Positions 1-9,537 of a stretch of 64,000 nucleotides of DNA are shown here, piece by piece. The stretch is from Evansella sp. LMS18 (GTDB lineage Bacteria; Bacillota; Bacilli; Bacillales; Salisediminibacteriaceae), in assembly GCF_024362785.1 (NCBI RefSeq), contig NZ_CP093301.1:3596001-3660000 (forward strand). The letters run 5' to 3'. Both the position numbers and the translations under genes were made by a program. Within the stretch, counting starts at the first letter, position 1, and each line of letters begins with the position of its first letter. The notes under the pieces were generated by a model, which was given only the letters and a program-made list of their open reading frames with translations, was not told where the DNA came from and ran no database searches.

Positions 1-42
1 ATTTTGAGAGAGTGTAAAAAGCTTATCATCCAGCTTCAGGGG

Positions 43-79
43 AAAAAAAGGGAAGACCACCGATAACTAACCGGTGGTC
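43..79 (-). terminator. Intrinsic terminator of fer
   Basis: An 8-bp inverted repeat (GACCACCG with CGGTGGTC, 55-62 and 72-79) lies just past the fer stop on the minus strand. In that orientation it is followed by a run of T (complement of the A-run at 43-49). Confidence 0.85.
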
Positions 80-93
80 ATTGTTTATTTGTT

Positions 94-699
<606 letters not shown>

Positions 700-1758
700 A
701 TGAGCTGTTTAGAATGGATTATTTTAACATTAATAAACAGAGTGAACGGGCAGCGGACATCCGGAGGCGTATACCACTTGCTGACAGGCAAGCGCTCCGC
801 TCAGACAATACAGGATGCCCGTTTATTCGACTGTTATAAAATAGCAGGTTCAGTTAAAACCCTCAGCAGAGAAAGATTTGAAGATTCAGTTTCCCATATG
901 CTCAAACAAGGCGTTCTGTCTGAATCAGAAGAAAATTTCTATATACTTACAAGCAAAGGCAGAGAAGCACTTCAAACACTTGATAGGAAATATAAGCTCC
1001 CTCCTTATTTTAACGGAGGAAAATACGAATGGTCTGGCCTTGCTTCAATTTACTGGGATAGGTTTTCTTTATTTTTCCAGACCCTTGCTTCATTTACTGT
1101 AAATGAAAAACAGTTTATCCCTGTAAGTTACAGACTGGATACTCAGAGATGGGTTAAACAGAAAATCAGGGAGCTGCGTCAGCCTGCTGCCGCAGCAAGT
1201 GAACAATTATACAATGAACTGGTTGATTTCTTACAACAGCTGCCTGAGAGGGAGGCAGAGCTGTTTGTTTCCAGGCTGACTGCCCCTGGCCATACAGGCA
1301 GGACATTTGATCAGTTATCTTATATGTATGCAGGTGATGCGTTGTATACTAAACTTTTTTTCCAGTCTGTCCTTCACCTGCTGTTAAAGAGTACAGAGGA
1401 AAAACCGGGAAAGTATCCATTCCTTCAGTCCTTTGCAGAGATGGAAAAAGGAAAACAGATTTTAACTGCGTCTGCAGAAGAAACAAGCAAGCTGCTGAAA
1501 AAAGGGAAAACCCTGGAAGAAATAATGGAGGTACGAGGTCTTAAGAGGAGTACCATTGAAGACCATCTTATCGAGATTGCAATTTATGGGGACTCAAATG
1601 TTAGTAAACAATTAATAAGTGAAGAAGAGACATCAGTCATTTTGCAGGCTGCTGAAGAGACAGGTTCAAAGCGGCTTAAGCAAATAAAGGACAATCTGGG
1701 CGGGGAATATTCTTATTTTCAGATCAGACTGGCATTGGCAAGGCAGAGGGAGAGATAA
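700..1758 (+). CDS. ypbB: YpbB, helicase-associated HTH protein
   Basis: Uncharacterised partner gene of the RecQ-like helicase recS. The product is 352 residues when started at the ATG preceded by GAAGGGGT (686-693), the same length as B. subtilis YpbB; an upstream ATG at 679 lacks a binding site. The C-terminal part carries a helix-turn-helix of the helicase-HTH type (around residues 255-300, LLKKGKTLEEIMEVRGLKRS), normally found fused to RecQ-family enzymes. The stop is one base from the recS start, so the two are cotranscribed and probably act together on DNA. Biochemical function is unknown. Confidence 0.9.
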   Translation: MSCLEWIILTLINRVNGQRTSGGVYHLLTGKRSAQTIQDARLFDCYKIAGSVKTLSRERFEDSVSHMLKQGVLSESEENFYILTSKGREALQTLDRKYKLPPYFNGGKYEWSGLASIYWDRFSLFFQTLASFTVNEKQFIPVSYRLDTQRWVKQKIRELRQPAAAASEQLYNELVDFLQQLPEREAELFVSRLTAPGHTGRTFDQLSYMYAGDALYTKLFFQSVLHLLLKSTEEKPGKYPFLQSFAEMEKGKQILTASAEETSKLLKKGKTLEEIMEVRGLKRSTIEDHLIEIAIYGDSNVSKQLISEEETSVILQAAEETGSKRLKQIKDNLGGEYSYFQIRLALARQRER

Positions 1759-1759
1759 T

Positions 1760-3301
1760 ATGAATCTTGAGCAAATACTGCAGAAGAAATTCGGCCATAC
1801 TGAATTTCGCACTGGACAGAAGGAAATTATCCAGTCAGTACTTGAAAAAAGAAACGTACTGGCGGTGCTTCCAACCGGAGCCGGAAAAACATTATGCTAT
1901 CATTTCCCTTCCAGACTGATTGACGGAATGACAATCGTTGTTTCACCGCTGTTGTCCTTAATGGAAGACCAGGTTCATCAGCTCCGGGCAAGGGGCGATA
2001 AGAACGTGCATCAGCTGAACGGAATGCTCACATTTGAAGAAAGGAAGCATGTCCTGAATGAAATCAATGCAGATACAATGCTGTTTTTATCTCCGGAAAT
2101 GCTTGCCAACAGAAAGTTACTGCAAAGATTGGCCACAGTAAAAACCGGTTTGTTTGTTGTCGATGAGGCGCACTGCATTTCCCAGTGGGGACATGAATTC
2201 AGAACGGACTATCTCAGGCTGAAGGAAGTAATAGAATTTCTCGGAAACCCCTCATGCCTTGCGTTAACAGCGACAGCAACCAGAAAGGTAGAAAGAGATA
2301 TTATCGGCCAGCTCGAAATGGAGGATCCAGTTATACATCGTTATTCAGTAAACAGAAAGCATATTAAGTTTTTTGTCCAAAAAGCAGAAACAAAACAGCT
2401 GAAACTGGAGTATCTTCAAAACTGTCTGGAGACGCTGGAGACGCCAGCCATCATTTATGCTCCTACGAGAAACGAGACGATCAGTCTGTCCCGGTATATT
2501 GGATCATTGAATGCCGGATTAACTGCTTATTATCATGGAGGTATGTCGAAGGAGGACAGGCTGCTGGTGCAGCATCAGTTTTTAAATAACGAGCTTGATA
2601 TTATTTGTGCAACGAGTGCTTTTGGCATGGGAATCAATAAGCCGGATATTCGTACGGTTATTCATATGCATCTTCCCCCGTCTGCAGAGCAGTTTGTACA
2701 GGAGGCCGGACGGGCGGGAAGGGACGAAGCTGAAAGTGCTGCTGTAATTATTTACACAGACGAAGACAAATATATTCCATTGTCGTTTATTGATCAGGAG
2801 TTTCCCGAGGAACATGAACTGATGGTGTGGCTCAGAACACTCAAGCAGCTCGGACAAAGCAATGTATCCCTTCCTGGAGATGGAGAAATGAGTAAGATTC
2901 TGCAAGCTGAGGAAGCCCAGTGGAAAATGCTGAAGTATTATCTTGAGAAAGAAAACATACTATCCGGCCCGGTTATAAACTGGAGGGGTATAAGTGAACA
3001 GCTGTTTAATAAATTGAACAGACATTTCACTAACCGAAAGCTTGAAAAGGGAAGAAAATTTGACGACATGGAAAGCCTTGTGCAGGGAAATACATGCATT
3101 CGTTCGGGCATATTAAGATACTTTGACGAAGAAAAAGGGGCAGGGATTGAAAAATGCTGCTCTGCTTGCGGTCTGTCCATTAACGATGTTTTTTCCAACA
3201 AAAACATGCAAGGTAACAGACGGCTGCCAATTGAACAAAACGGCTGGAAAGAAGAGCTTGCCCAATTGCTGATACGGCCAAAACGGAGGACGGTTACGTG
3301 A
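1760..3301 (+). CDS. recS: RecQ-family ATP-dependent DNA helicase RecS
   Basis: DNA-unwinding ATPase of recombination and repair. The 513-residue protein has a Walker A motif PTGAGKT (residues 38-44), a DEAH Walker B box (135-138) followed by CISQWGHEFR, SAT-like motif III (TATATRK), and the C-terminal helicase motif with QEAGRAGRDE. A cysteine-rich stretch CCSACG near the C terminus resembles the zinc-binding part of RecQ. There is no HRDC domain, so this is the short RecS type rather than full-length RecQ. It follows ypbB with a one-base gap and overlaps ypbD by four bases (GTGA). Confidence 0.95.
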   Translation: MNLEQILQKKFGHTEFRTGQKEIIQSVLEKRNVLAVLPTGAGKTLCYHFPSRLIDGMTIVVSPLLSLMEDQVHQLRARGDKNVHQLNGMLTFEERKHVLNEINADTMLFLSPEMLANRKLLQRLATVKTGLFVVDEAHCISQWGHEFRTDYLRLKEVIEFLGNPSCLALTATATRKVERDIIGQLEMEDPVIHRYSVNRKHIKFFVQKAETKQLKLEYLQNCLETLETPAIIYAPTRNETISLSRYIGSLNAGLTAYYHGGMSKEDRLLVQHQFLNNELDIICATSAFGMGINKPDIRTVIHMHLPPSAEQFVQEAGRAGRDEAESAAVIIYTDEDKYIPLSFIDQEFPEEHELMVWLRTLKQLGQSNVSLPGDGEMSKILQAEEAQWKMLKYYLEKENILSGPVINWRGISEQLFNKLNRHFTNRKLEKGRKFDDMESLVQGNTCIRSGILRYFDEEKGAGIEKCCSACGLSINDVFSNKNMQGNRRLPIEQNGWKEELAQLLIRPKRRTVT

Positions 3302-3891
3302 CAAAACAGTCAGAAATAATCAAACACCTCTCAGACAGGGAGCTGGTGCTGAATTTGTATATCACCCAGTTCATTATGCTTCTGGCTGCTCTTATTCTCA
3401 GCAGGTTTATCTTTGGAAGCTGGCTTTACCCGTTAACTCTGATTTCCTGGAATCTTAATCATCTGTTAATTGGCGTCGGGGCTGGTCTTCTCATAGTCGT
3501 TATAGAACTTGCAGCAGTGAGGTATCTCCCAAAAAGCTGGTTTGATGATGGAGGAATAAATGAGAGAATGTTCAAAAATCGTTCGCCGTTTCACATTGTT
3601 TTTCTCTCCTTCGTTATTGGTTTCTCTGAAGAACTGCTTTTTCGTGGTGTGCTGCAGACAAGCATAGGATTTATTCCTGCTTCATTAATCTTTGCACTTA
3701 TTCATTTCCGGTACCTCGATAATTTTTTCTTGTTTTCCTTTACTGTAGGGATGAGTTTTTTTCTGGGGTATTTGTTCCTGGTGACGGGGAATCTTCTGAC
3801 CGTTATTTTATGCCATATGGTTATTGATATGGTGCTTGGATGGTTTATCAGGTATGGTCTCTTAGATAAAATAAGAAAAACGGCAATGTAA
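3298..3891 (+). CDS. ypbD: CPBP-family intramembrane metalloprotease YpbD
   Basis: Membrane protein of the CAAX-protease/bacteriocin-processing (ABI) family, 197 residues, with several hydrophobic helices. The signature residues are visible: SEELLFRG (the EExxxR motif, about residue 110) and FALIHFR, then a C-terminal GNLLTVILCHMVIDMV with the last conserved His. The GTG start overlaps the recS stop (GTGA), indicating translational coupling. Substrate unknown. Confidence 0.9.
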   Translation: MTKQSEIIKHLSDRELVLNLYITQFIMLLAALILSRFIFGSWLYPLTLISWNLNHLLIGVGAGLLIVVIELAAVRYLPKSWFDDGGINERMFKNRSPFHIVFLSFVIGFSEELLFRGVLQTSIGFIPASLIFALIHFRYLDNFFLFSFTVGMSFFLGYLFLVTGNLLTVILCHMVIDMVLGWFIRYGLLDKIRKTAM

Positions 3892-3911
3892 CTTTTGCAA
3901 TTCACTTATTT

Positions 3912-3942
3912 TTGTCAGGGGATGTTAAACTTATGTTAAAAT
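3912..3942 (+). promoter_or_regulatory. Candidate promoter of the ypbE-like gene
   Basis: TTGTCA (3912-3917), a long 19-nt spacer, and an extended -10 TGTTAAAAT (3934-3942). It lies in the gap after ypbD and reads toward the gene at 3975. Confidence 0.35.
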
Positions 3943-3974
3943 AAGTATATAAATCTACTTTAAGAGGTGGGGAA

Positions 3975-4283
3975 ATGCCCGAATACTCTCCTTATTCACA
4001 GAATGCTGGACCGGAAAAACAGAACGATGAAACAGCTGAAAAGAACTCCGTCCTACCGCATAATAAGCACACGGAAGAGGATGAGAGCAATCTGCTTGAA
4101 CTGCCTCCGAGAAGCAGAGTGCACCGCCGGAGAAAACAAAGAGAAGCAGAGAGCAACCGTAAAAAAGCAACCCGAGCAAAAAAAGATAATGCGCAGTTTC
4201 CTCTCGTACGTATTCTTTTTATCCTTTTCTTTTTAATAGTCGGTGCCACGATTACATATCCAATCTGGATAGATATGCTGTAA
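3975..4283 (+). CDS. YpbE-like membrane protein without LysM domain
   Basis: In the position of B. subtilis ypbE, between ypbD and ypbF. The 102-residue product has a hydrophilic, charge-rich cytoplasmic N part (residues 1-72, ending in a basic RRRKQREAESNRKKATRAKK stretch) and one membrane segment (about 76-95), and stops six residues later. B. subtilis YpbE continues into an external LysM domain; here no LysM coding is left downstream in any frame before ypbF. The start ATG has a good site (AGAGGTGG). It could be a genuinely short lineage form or a truncation. Confidence 0.75.
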   Translation: MPEYSPYSQNAGPEKQNDETAEKNSVLPHNKHTEEDESNLLELPPRSRVHRRRKQREAESNRKKATRAKKDNAQFPLVRILFILFFLIVGATITYPIWIDML

Positions 4284-4372
4284 ACAGTAAGCAGGTATAA
4301 AAATAAAGGTAAACCTGTCCAGTCTTCCGCATAGACTTAATTAACATGATTATCTATGCAGGAGGGCGAACT

Positions 4373-4813
4373 ATGGGACAGGATATATCAGGAGCAAACA
4401 ATAAGGAATATCATCTGTTTATTATTGATGCATTAATTCAGGCTAAAAAGAAAGAAAAAAAGGCAGAAAAGCAGATGTACAGAGCTGCGATTATTTTTTT
4501 CAGCGTTTTAATCTTAGGTGCGGTTTATATTTTTCTTCGTTTAAATCAGGCAGGACCAGGCGGTTCTTATCTAACCTTTCTTCTTGATGACAGTCTGCTG
4601 ATGATTTGGATTGCGGCCCTTTTCTTATGCTTTTATAACTTTAATAATAAAGCGAAATACTTTGACAAAAAGGAAAAAGACTTTGAGGAATTGAAAGAGG
4701 ATGTCATTGACCGGGCGGATGATATATGGCACTCGCCAAGCGGCTCCCGGAACAGGTTAAGGGAATACCATGAGCTGAACGATAAATATGATATTAATTT
4801 ATTTCATAAGTAA
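4373..4813 (+). CDS. ypbF: YpbF family membrane protein (DUF2663 type)
   Basis: 146 residues, matching the length of B. subtilis YpbF. Two hydrophobic helices lie at roughly residues 38-56 and 72-89, with a basic N-terminal KKKEKKAEKQ segment and an acidic/charged C-terminal tail, so both ends are predicted to be cytosolic. The ATG at 4373 is chosen because GGAGGG precedes it; the upstream ATG at 4346 has no site. Function unknown. Confidence 0.85.
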   Translation: MGQDISGANNKEYHLFIIDALIQAKKKEKKAEKQMYRAAIIFFSVLILGAVYIFLRLNQAGPGGSYLTFLLDDSLLMIWIAALFLCFYNFNNKAKYFDKKEKDFEELKEDVIDRADDIWHSPSGSRNRLREYHELNDKYDINLFHK

Positions 4814-4907
4814 ACAGGTAGTTCCATATCGCGGAGGGAATTCAAAGTATTGTTAAGGTATCATAAAGTGAAACTTCAATCAGTGGGGATCTTTAAATTC
4901 TTTGCTG

Positions 4908-5142
4908 ATAACGGAATGAGGAACCGTTTGTGCTGTGTTTAATGCCAATCGGTTCCTCATTCCTCTATTTTTCATTGGTTTCCTTATTTTTAGGTGGGCT
5001 TAAGGGTCCTGGTTCCGTTAATCCCCTGTTTTCCCCTTGAAATCATCGAATTGTATGCTGATAAAGGAATGCCGCACCCCCTCCAAAAAAGCCCCTTTTC
5101 CCATTTAACGGAATGAGGAACCGTTTGTGCAGTGTTTAAATG
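4908..5142 (+). repeat. Direct repeat pair GGAATGAGGAACCG
   Basis: About 36 bp at 4908-4944 recur nearly exactly at 5106-5142 (both contain AACGGAATGAGGAACCG followed by TTTGTGC and GTGTTTAA). The first copy also pairs with an inverted copy (see terminator at 4913-4968), the second does not. Confidence 0.8.
4913..4968 (+). terminator. Long palindrome after ypbF, probable terminator
   Basis: A perfect 14-bp inverted repeat, GGAATGAGGAACCG (4913-4926) and CGGTTCCTCATTCC (4950-4963), followed by TCTATTTTT. It lies 100 bp after the ypbF stop. Confidence 0.6.
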
Positions 5143-5346
5143 AGTGTCCACCAAATTGCTTAAGTGGTGAAAGTTCCCCCTTTCGTGGTGTTATTATGTG
5201 CTGACTGCATCCTTGTTAATGCTCTTTTACGAAGCCGCTAAATAAATGAAACACGGCAACTGGATAGTTTTCTTCACATAAATAAGTGTGATTAATTTAC
5301 TTGAAAGCGCTTACCTCCACATATATAATAGAGCCTGTCGGAATAT

Positions 5347-5506
5347 TTTATCCCGATGTAACCGTCCGTAAAACTCCCGCCTCAAAACATGAGTGAAAGC
5401 GAAGATGTTTTTTATGCGTGAGATAACGGACGCTAACATCCCGATTGGTTCAACTAACAATCAGTGGGGGATGAACAAAACCCCCACTGATAGAAGGTTC
5501 ACTTTA
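5347..5506 (-). repeat. Dispersed palindromic repeat family B, copy 1
   Basis: About 160 bp, inverted relative to copies at 11381-11539 and 58374-58530. Ends read TTTATCCCGATGTAACCGTC on one side and GGGG...CCCCC hairpin plus GAAGGTTCACTTTA on the other. An internal inverted pair (CGATGTAACCGTCCGTA / TAACGGACGCTAACATC) would fold the element. Confidence 0.85.
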
Positions 5507-5533
5507 TACACTCCTCATAAAACCTGTTATACT
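5504..5533 (+). promoter_or_regulatory. Candidate fhs promoter
   Basis: Extended -10 TGTTATACT (5525-5533) with a weak -35 TTATAC at 5504-5509. It starts right at the end of repeat B copy 1 and would begin the structured fhs leader. Confidence 0.5.
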
Positions 5534-5550
5534 GCAGTTATGGGAAGAGA

Positions 5551-5645
5551 GGCCCCGGATAATTCAGCAGGGAATAATACATAAGAAATATAATCCTGAA
5601 AAGATGGGGCTTTTTTACCTGCACGAAGAATTAGTTGCTTGCAGG
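5551..5645 (+). promoter_or_regulatory. Structured fhs leader with internal terminator
   Basis: GCCCC (5552-5556) can pair with GGGGC (5606-5610), enclosing TTCAG/CTGAA as a second helix, and is followed by T6 (5611-5616): an early terminator placed 75 nt before the fhs start. Immediately after comes another helix, CCTGCA (5618-5623) with TGCAGG (5640-5645). The arrangement looks like an attenuator; it does not match the tetrahydrofolate riboswitch consensus that I know. Confidence 0.5.
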
Positions 5646-5689
5646 CTATAAAGAAAGATTCATAGAAATTTAACAAGGAGCTGAAGCGA

Positions 5690-7372
5690 ATGAGTCAAAA
5701 TGTAAAGTCAGATATTGAAATAGCCCAGGAAGCGAATATGGTTCCTATTAAGGATCTGGTAAAGGAACTGGAATTATCAGAGGATGAATGGGAGCCGTAC
5801 GGGCATTACAAAGCAAAGCTCTCGTTATCAGTAATGGACAGGCTGGAAAGTAAGCAGAACGGCAAAGTCATTCTTGTTACTGCGATTAACCCCACTCCGG
5901 CGGGGGAAGGGAAATCCACAGTCACAGTGGGGCTTGGCCAGGCACTGAATAAAATCGGTAAAAAAGCGATCATTGCACTGAGAGAACCATCATTAGGCCC
6001 AACCATGGGGATTAAAGGGGGAGCTGCAGGGGGAGGATACTCCCAGGTTGTACCTATGGAAGATATCAACCTCCATTTCACTGGCGACATTCACGCTATT
6101 ACTACAGCCCATAATGCTCTTTCAGCTATCATCGATAATCATATCCACCGGGGAAATGAGCTGAATATAGACGTTCGCCGAATAACGTGGAAACGTGTCA
6201 TGGATATGAATGACCGTGCTTTGAGAAATGTTGTTGTCGGCCTCGGTGGACCATTGCAAGGAATGCCAAGGCAGGATGGTTTCGATATTACGGTTGCTTC
6301 AGAAATCATGGCGATCTTATGTCTGTCAAAGGATCTGAAAGACCTTAAGGAGCGTATTGCTAAAATTGTAGTAGGCTATACTCCGCAGGAAGAACCGGTT
6401 ACTGTAAAGGACCTCGGTGCGGAAGGAGCCTTAACATTACTCCTTAAGGAAGCGATTAAACCGAACCTTGTGCAGACACTTGAAAACACACCTGCACTCA
6501 TACATGGCGGTCCATTTGCAAACATTGCACATGGCTGCAACAGTGTAATTGCGACTAAAATGGCTTCCAAGCTTGGTGATTATGTTGTTACAGAGGCTGG
6601 CTTCGGAGCAGACTTAGGAGCTGAGAAATTTCTCGACATAAAAACAAGAGCAGGAGATATTGACCCTGCCCTCGTTGTAATTGTAGCAACTATAAGAGCC
6701 CTTAAAATGCACGGTGGCGTTCCGAAAGAGCAGCTTAAGGAAGAAAATGTGGAAGCACTGAAAGCCGGTCTTACAAACCTTGAAAAGCATGTAGAAACAA
6801 TTCGCCAGTTTGGCCTGCCGCACGTAGTAGCTATAAATAAATTCGTCCATGACACGGAAGAGGAAATCTCTGTTCTAAAGAACTGGTGTGATGAGCAGGG
6901 GATTAACGTAGAGCTTGCAGACATCTGGGCAAAAGGCGGAGAAGGCGGTAAAGAGCTTGCGGAAAGAGTAACTGATGAGATTGAGAAATCTGATAAAAAC
7001 TTCCAGCATCTTTACGACTTAGACACCTCAATCAAAGAGAAGGTGGAGGCCATAGCCACGAAGGTGTACGGCGCCAGAGAAGTGGTGTTCTCAGGTCAGG
7101 CATTGAAACAGATTGTCACTTATGAGAAAAATGGCTGGGGGAATCTCCCTGTCTGTATGGCCAAAACTCAGTATTCACTATCTGATGATCCGACAAAGCT
7201 TGGACGTCCTGAAGATTTTACAATCACAGTAAGAGAACTGAAGCCTTCTGTTGGAGCAGGGTTTATCGTTGCCCTTACAGGGAATGTTATGACAATGCCA
7301 GGACTGCCAAAGGAACCTGCAGCCATGAAAATGGATGTGGACGAAAACGGCAAAGCAGTTGGTTTATTCTAG
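5690..7372 (+). CDS. fhs: Formate--tetrahydrofolate ligase
   Basis: Joins formate to tetrahydrofolate with ATP to give 10-formyl-THF, feeding purine and formyl-Met synthesis. At 560 residues it is full length for the family. The nucleotide loop is visible as TPAGEGKST (residues 69-77), and the glycine-rich [20 protein letters not shown] segment (about 99-118) is characteristic. The ATG is preceded by AAGGAG (5675-5680). It is a single-gene unit with its own leader and terminator, and is an insertion relative to the B. subtilis order at this locus, which lacks fhs between ypbF and ypbG. Confidence 0.97.
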   Translation: MSQNVKSDIEIAQEANMVPIKDLVKELELSEDEWEPYGHYKAKLSLSVMDRLESKQNGKVILVTAINPTPAGEGKSTVTVGLGQALNKIGKKAIIALREPSLGPTMGIKGGAAGGGYSQVVPMEDINLHFTGDIHAITTAHNALSAIIDNHIHRGNELNIDVRRITWKRVMDMNDRALRNVVVGLGGPLQGMPRQDGFDITVASEIMAILCLSKDLKDLKERIAKIVVGYTPQEEPVTVKDLGAEGALTLLLKEAIKPNLVQTLENTPALIHGGPFANIAHGCNSVIATKMASKLGDYVVTEAGFGADLGAEKFLDIKTRAGDIDPALVVIVATIRALKMHGGVPKEQLKEENVEALKAGLTNLEKHVETIRQFGLPHVVAINKFVHDTEEEISVLKNWCDEQGINVELADIWAKGGEGGKELAERVTDEIEKSDKNFQHLYDLDTSIKEKVEAIATKVYGAREVVFSGQALKQIVTYEKNGWGNLPVCMAKTQYSLSDDPTKLGRPEDFTITVRELKPSVGAGFIVALTGNVMTMPGLPKEPAAMKMDVDENGKAVGLF

Positions 7373-7390
7373 AAAATAAGTAATCTCAGA

Positions 7391-7421
7391 AAAAAACAGG
7401 AGCAGCTGCTTCTGTTTTTTT
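7391..7421 (+). terminator. Terminator of fhs
   Basis: ACAGGAGCAGCTGCTTCTGT hairpin followed by a T8 run, beginning about 20 bp after the fhs stop. Confidence 0.9.
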
Positions 7422-7494
7422 GCTCTGCAATTTCTGCAAATCCAGCCCCTCTCCTGCATATTCTGAAATGAATATAATAACGGGGGGCGGCATA

Positions 7495-7869
7495 ATGAAA
7501 CAGAGACTTCTTATTCTGGCTGGCGGATTGATCGGTCTTGCTGTGTTTTCCGGCCATTATAATACTTTCATGGAGGTGGGAGGGGAAGCCTTCCTGGCAT
7601 CTGTTGTTTTTGAGCCGTTTAGCTGGTTTCTGGCTATCATTTCTTTTGCCGCGGGATTTTTATGTCTGGGCAGAATTCTGTTTTACTTCCTTCTTCCTTC
7701 TAATTTTTTTCTTGAGAAGTGGTTATATTTAACCGCACTGTTAACCATGCTTTTTCTATACAGGTATACAGCCCTGCTCATTCTGTCCTTAGCTGTTCTC
7801 TATGCTATAATGGAGGCTGCTGCTTACAATAAACGCCTGGCCAGATACAAGAGGAGAGAAAACCAGTGA
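7495..7869 (+). CDS. Hypothetical small membrane protein
   Basis: Not recognised. 124 residues with about four hydrophobic segments (roughly 3-20, 40-63, 75-92 and 93-107) and a basic C-terminal tail (YNKRLARYKRRENQ) that should stay in the cytosol. The ATG at 7495 follows GGGGGGCGG; the longer frame from 7420 overlaps the fhs terminator and is not used. Its stop overlaps the GTG start of ypbG (GTGA), so it is translationally coupled to that phosphoesterase and may assist or anchor it. Confidence 0.7.
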   Translation: MKQRLLILAGGLIGLAVFSGHYNTFMEVGGEAFLASVVFEPFSWFLAIISFAAGFLCLGRILFYFLLPSNFFLEKWLYLTALLTMLFLYRYTALLILSLAVLYAIMEAAAYNKRLARYKRRENQ

Positions 7870-8621
7870 ATTATTTTTTGATTATTGGAGCCATTTTATG
7901 TTTTCCCTTTTTAATTCTGTTTTATATGTACCAGCTGGCAAGGAGCTATGAAGTGACAGAAGAACAGATTAACCTCCCTGTAAGGATGGAAGAAAAAAAG
8001 GTTCTTTTTATAACAGACATCCATTTCCGGAAACTTGATAAAAAAATGTTCGCTTCATTTTTCCCGGTCGATTATGTTTTTATCGGCGGAGATCTTGCAG
8101 AAAAGGGAGTGCCGGAAGAAAATATTAAAAATAATTTATCAATCCTCAATTCTCTGGGGCAGGTTTTTTTTATATGGGGAAATAATGATTATGAATTCGG
8201 CGAAGAAAAATTAAGGAAGCTCCTGGTGGACAATGGTGTTACATTGATTGAAAATGAGGCGCATATTTTTGAAGAACAAGAGGAATACTGGAGTATTGCT
8301 GGAGTAGAAGACTTAAGCACAGGGCGCACATGTGCAGTGAAAGCATTGAACTCAGCCAGAGGACCGGTTATTTTTCTTACGCATAATCCGGACGCAGCTG
8401 TTCTGACCTGGGGAAGAAGTGAAGTAGCGGCAGTCCTTGCAGGGCATACACACGGGGGACAGATAAGGCTTGGTCCATTCGGAATAGCTGAAGAAGGCGG
8501 CTGGAAAGTACGGGGAGGAAAACCTCTGTTCATTAGCAACGGATTTGGTACCACGGGTATTCACTTAAGACTGGGCGCAAAACCTCAGTTCCATTTGTTC
8601 AGGCTGAGAGGAAAAAGCTAA
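7866..8621 (+). CDS. ypbG: Metallophosphoesterase YpbG
   Basis: Calcineurin-like phosphoesterase, 251 residues with an N-terminal membrane anchor (about 2-22). The metal-site motifs occur in order: ITDIHF (DxH), GGDLAE, GNNDYE, THNPD and GHTHGGQ. This domain order is that of YkuE/YpbG-type membrane-tethered phosphoesterases facing the cell surface or lipid phase. The substrate is unknown; lipid headgroup phosphoesters are a possibility for such enzymes. GTG start coupled to the preceding membrane gene. Confidence 0.9.
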   Translation: MNYFLIIGAILCFPFLILFYMYQLARSYEVTEEQINLPVRMEEKKVLFITDIHFRKLDKKMFASFFPVDYVFIGGDLAEKGVPEENIKNNLSILNSLGQVFFIWGNNDYEFGEEKLRKLLVDNGVTLIENEAHIFEEQEEYWSIAGVEDLSTGRTCAVKALNSARGPVIFLTHNPDAAVLTWGRSEVAAVLAGHTHGGQIRLGPFGIAEEGGWKVRGGKPLFISNGFGTTGIHLRLGAKPQFHLFRLRGKS

Positions 8622-8810
8622 GCGCTCTTTTTTTATCCCTTATACGTACAAGCTGTTTCCTTTCCTTAATGCACTACTTCAGGAAATAATTTAAATGGAG
8701 ATGCGTCTGCCGTATTGGGTATTCGGTCGAACCAAAAACATGCTCTGTACATACGTTAACAGTAAGAAATGTTTACATTCCCAATCTGACATCATTGAGG
8801 AGGACCGACC

Positions 8811-9392
8811 ATGCGCCTGGAGCGGTTAGCATCTGATAAAATAAAAATATTTTTAACCTTTGATGATCTCCGGGAGAGAGGGATATCAAAAGAAGAAATA
8901 TGGATGGATATTCCTAAAGTACATGATTTATTTCGCGACATGATAACAGAGGCCAGCATTGAACTCGGTTTTCAAACTGACGGTCCGGTTATTGTGGAAG
9001 TGTTCGCCTTGCCATCCCAAGGCATGGTGGTTATTGTTACTATCACCGAAGAAGAAGATGAAGACGCTTTTGATGATTCATTTATTGAACTGCAGATCAC
9101 ACTTGATATAAAAGAACATTTAATTTACCGGTTTGATGATATAGAGCAGGTAATCCAGCTGGCGGCAGAATGCGCCAGGATGGAAGTGGAATCCGGGACA
9201 CTGTATTCCATGGACGGTTTCTATTATCTGCTGATGGATGAAGACTCGGAAATAATGGATCCGGATAATTTAATAGCTTTGCTTGCTGAATTTGGCGAAA
9301 CCTCGACAATTACTGTATTCCGTCTTGAAGAATACGGGAAAGAAATTATAAAAGAAAAAGCATTAAAGGTGCTGAATGAGCACTTTAAATAA
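8811..9392 (+). CDS. mecB: Adaptor protein MecB (YpbH)
   Basis: Paralogue of MecA, an adaptor that delivers proteins to the ClpC ATPase. The 193-residue length and the N-terminal MRLERLASDKIKIFLTFDDL stretch match YpbH. The two-part architecture shows as an N domain (1-70), an acidic linker (EEEDEDAFDDSF, about 82-93) and a C domain for ClpC binding (about 95-193). In B. subtilis it modulates competence and sporulation. The start has GAGGAGG directly upstream, and it is a single-gene unit with a terminator. Confidence 0.93.
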   Translation: MRLERLASDKIKIFLTFDDLRERGISKEEIWMDIPKVHDLFRDMITEASIELGFQTDGPVIVEVFALPSQGMVVIVTITEEEDEDAFDDSFIELQITLDIKEHLIYRFDDIEQVIQLAAECARMEVESGTLYSMDGFYYLLMDEDSEIMDPDNLIALLAEFGETSTITVFRLEEYGKEIIKEKALKVLNEHFK

Positions 9393-9419
9393 AAACTCCC
9401 TTCGAAACGGAGTTTTTTT
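9391..9419 (+). terminator. Terminator of mecB
   Basis: AAACTCC...CGGAGTTTTTTT hairpin beginning at the mecB stop codon. Confidence 0.9.
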
Positions 9420-9537
9420 GTGTTTATACCATAGACAAGAATATAAAATAAATTCCTGCCTGTTCTTTCTTCTTGTAAAGGAAGCAGATTTTGTTTTTTA
9501 AATACAGAGTGTAATATTGTTTTCTTTTGTAAATGAA

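Larger units (their letters stand above)
4814..5498. other. Repeat-rich intergenic region upstream of fhs
   Basis: No credible gene. From left to right it holds a fragment of repeat family B (4866-4888), a perfect 14-bp palindrome ending ypbF transcription, a second direct copy of half that palindrome, and a full inverted copy of repeat family B. The 63-codon open frame here lies inside that repeat. Confidence 0.7.

Noticed and set aside
5347-5506. Autonomous insertion sequence at repeat B
   Set aside because: No transposase gene in or near any copy; elements are about 160 bp and non-coding.
5393-5584. 63-codon open frame upstream of fhs
   Set aside because: It lies within repeat family B copy 1 and the fhs promoter and leader, has no ribosome site, and is not kept open in the other copies.
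5551-5645. Tetrahydrofolate riboswitch before fhs
   Set aside because: The conserved junction and loop sequences of that class are not present.
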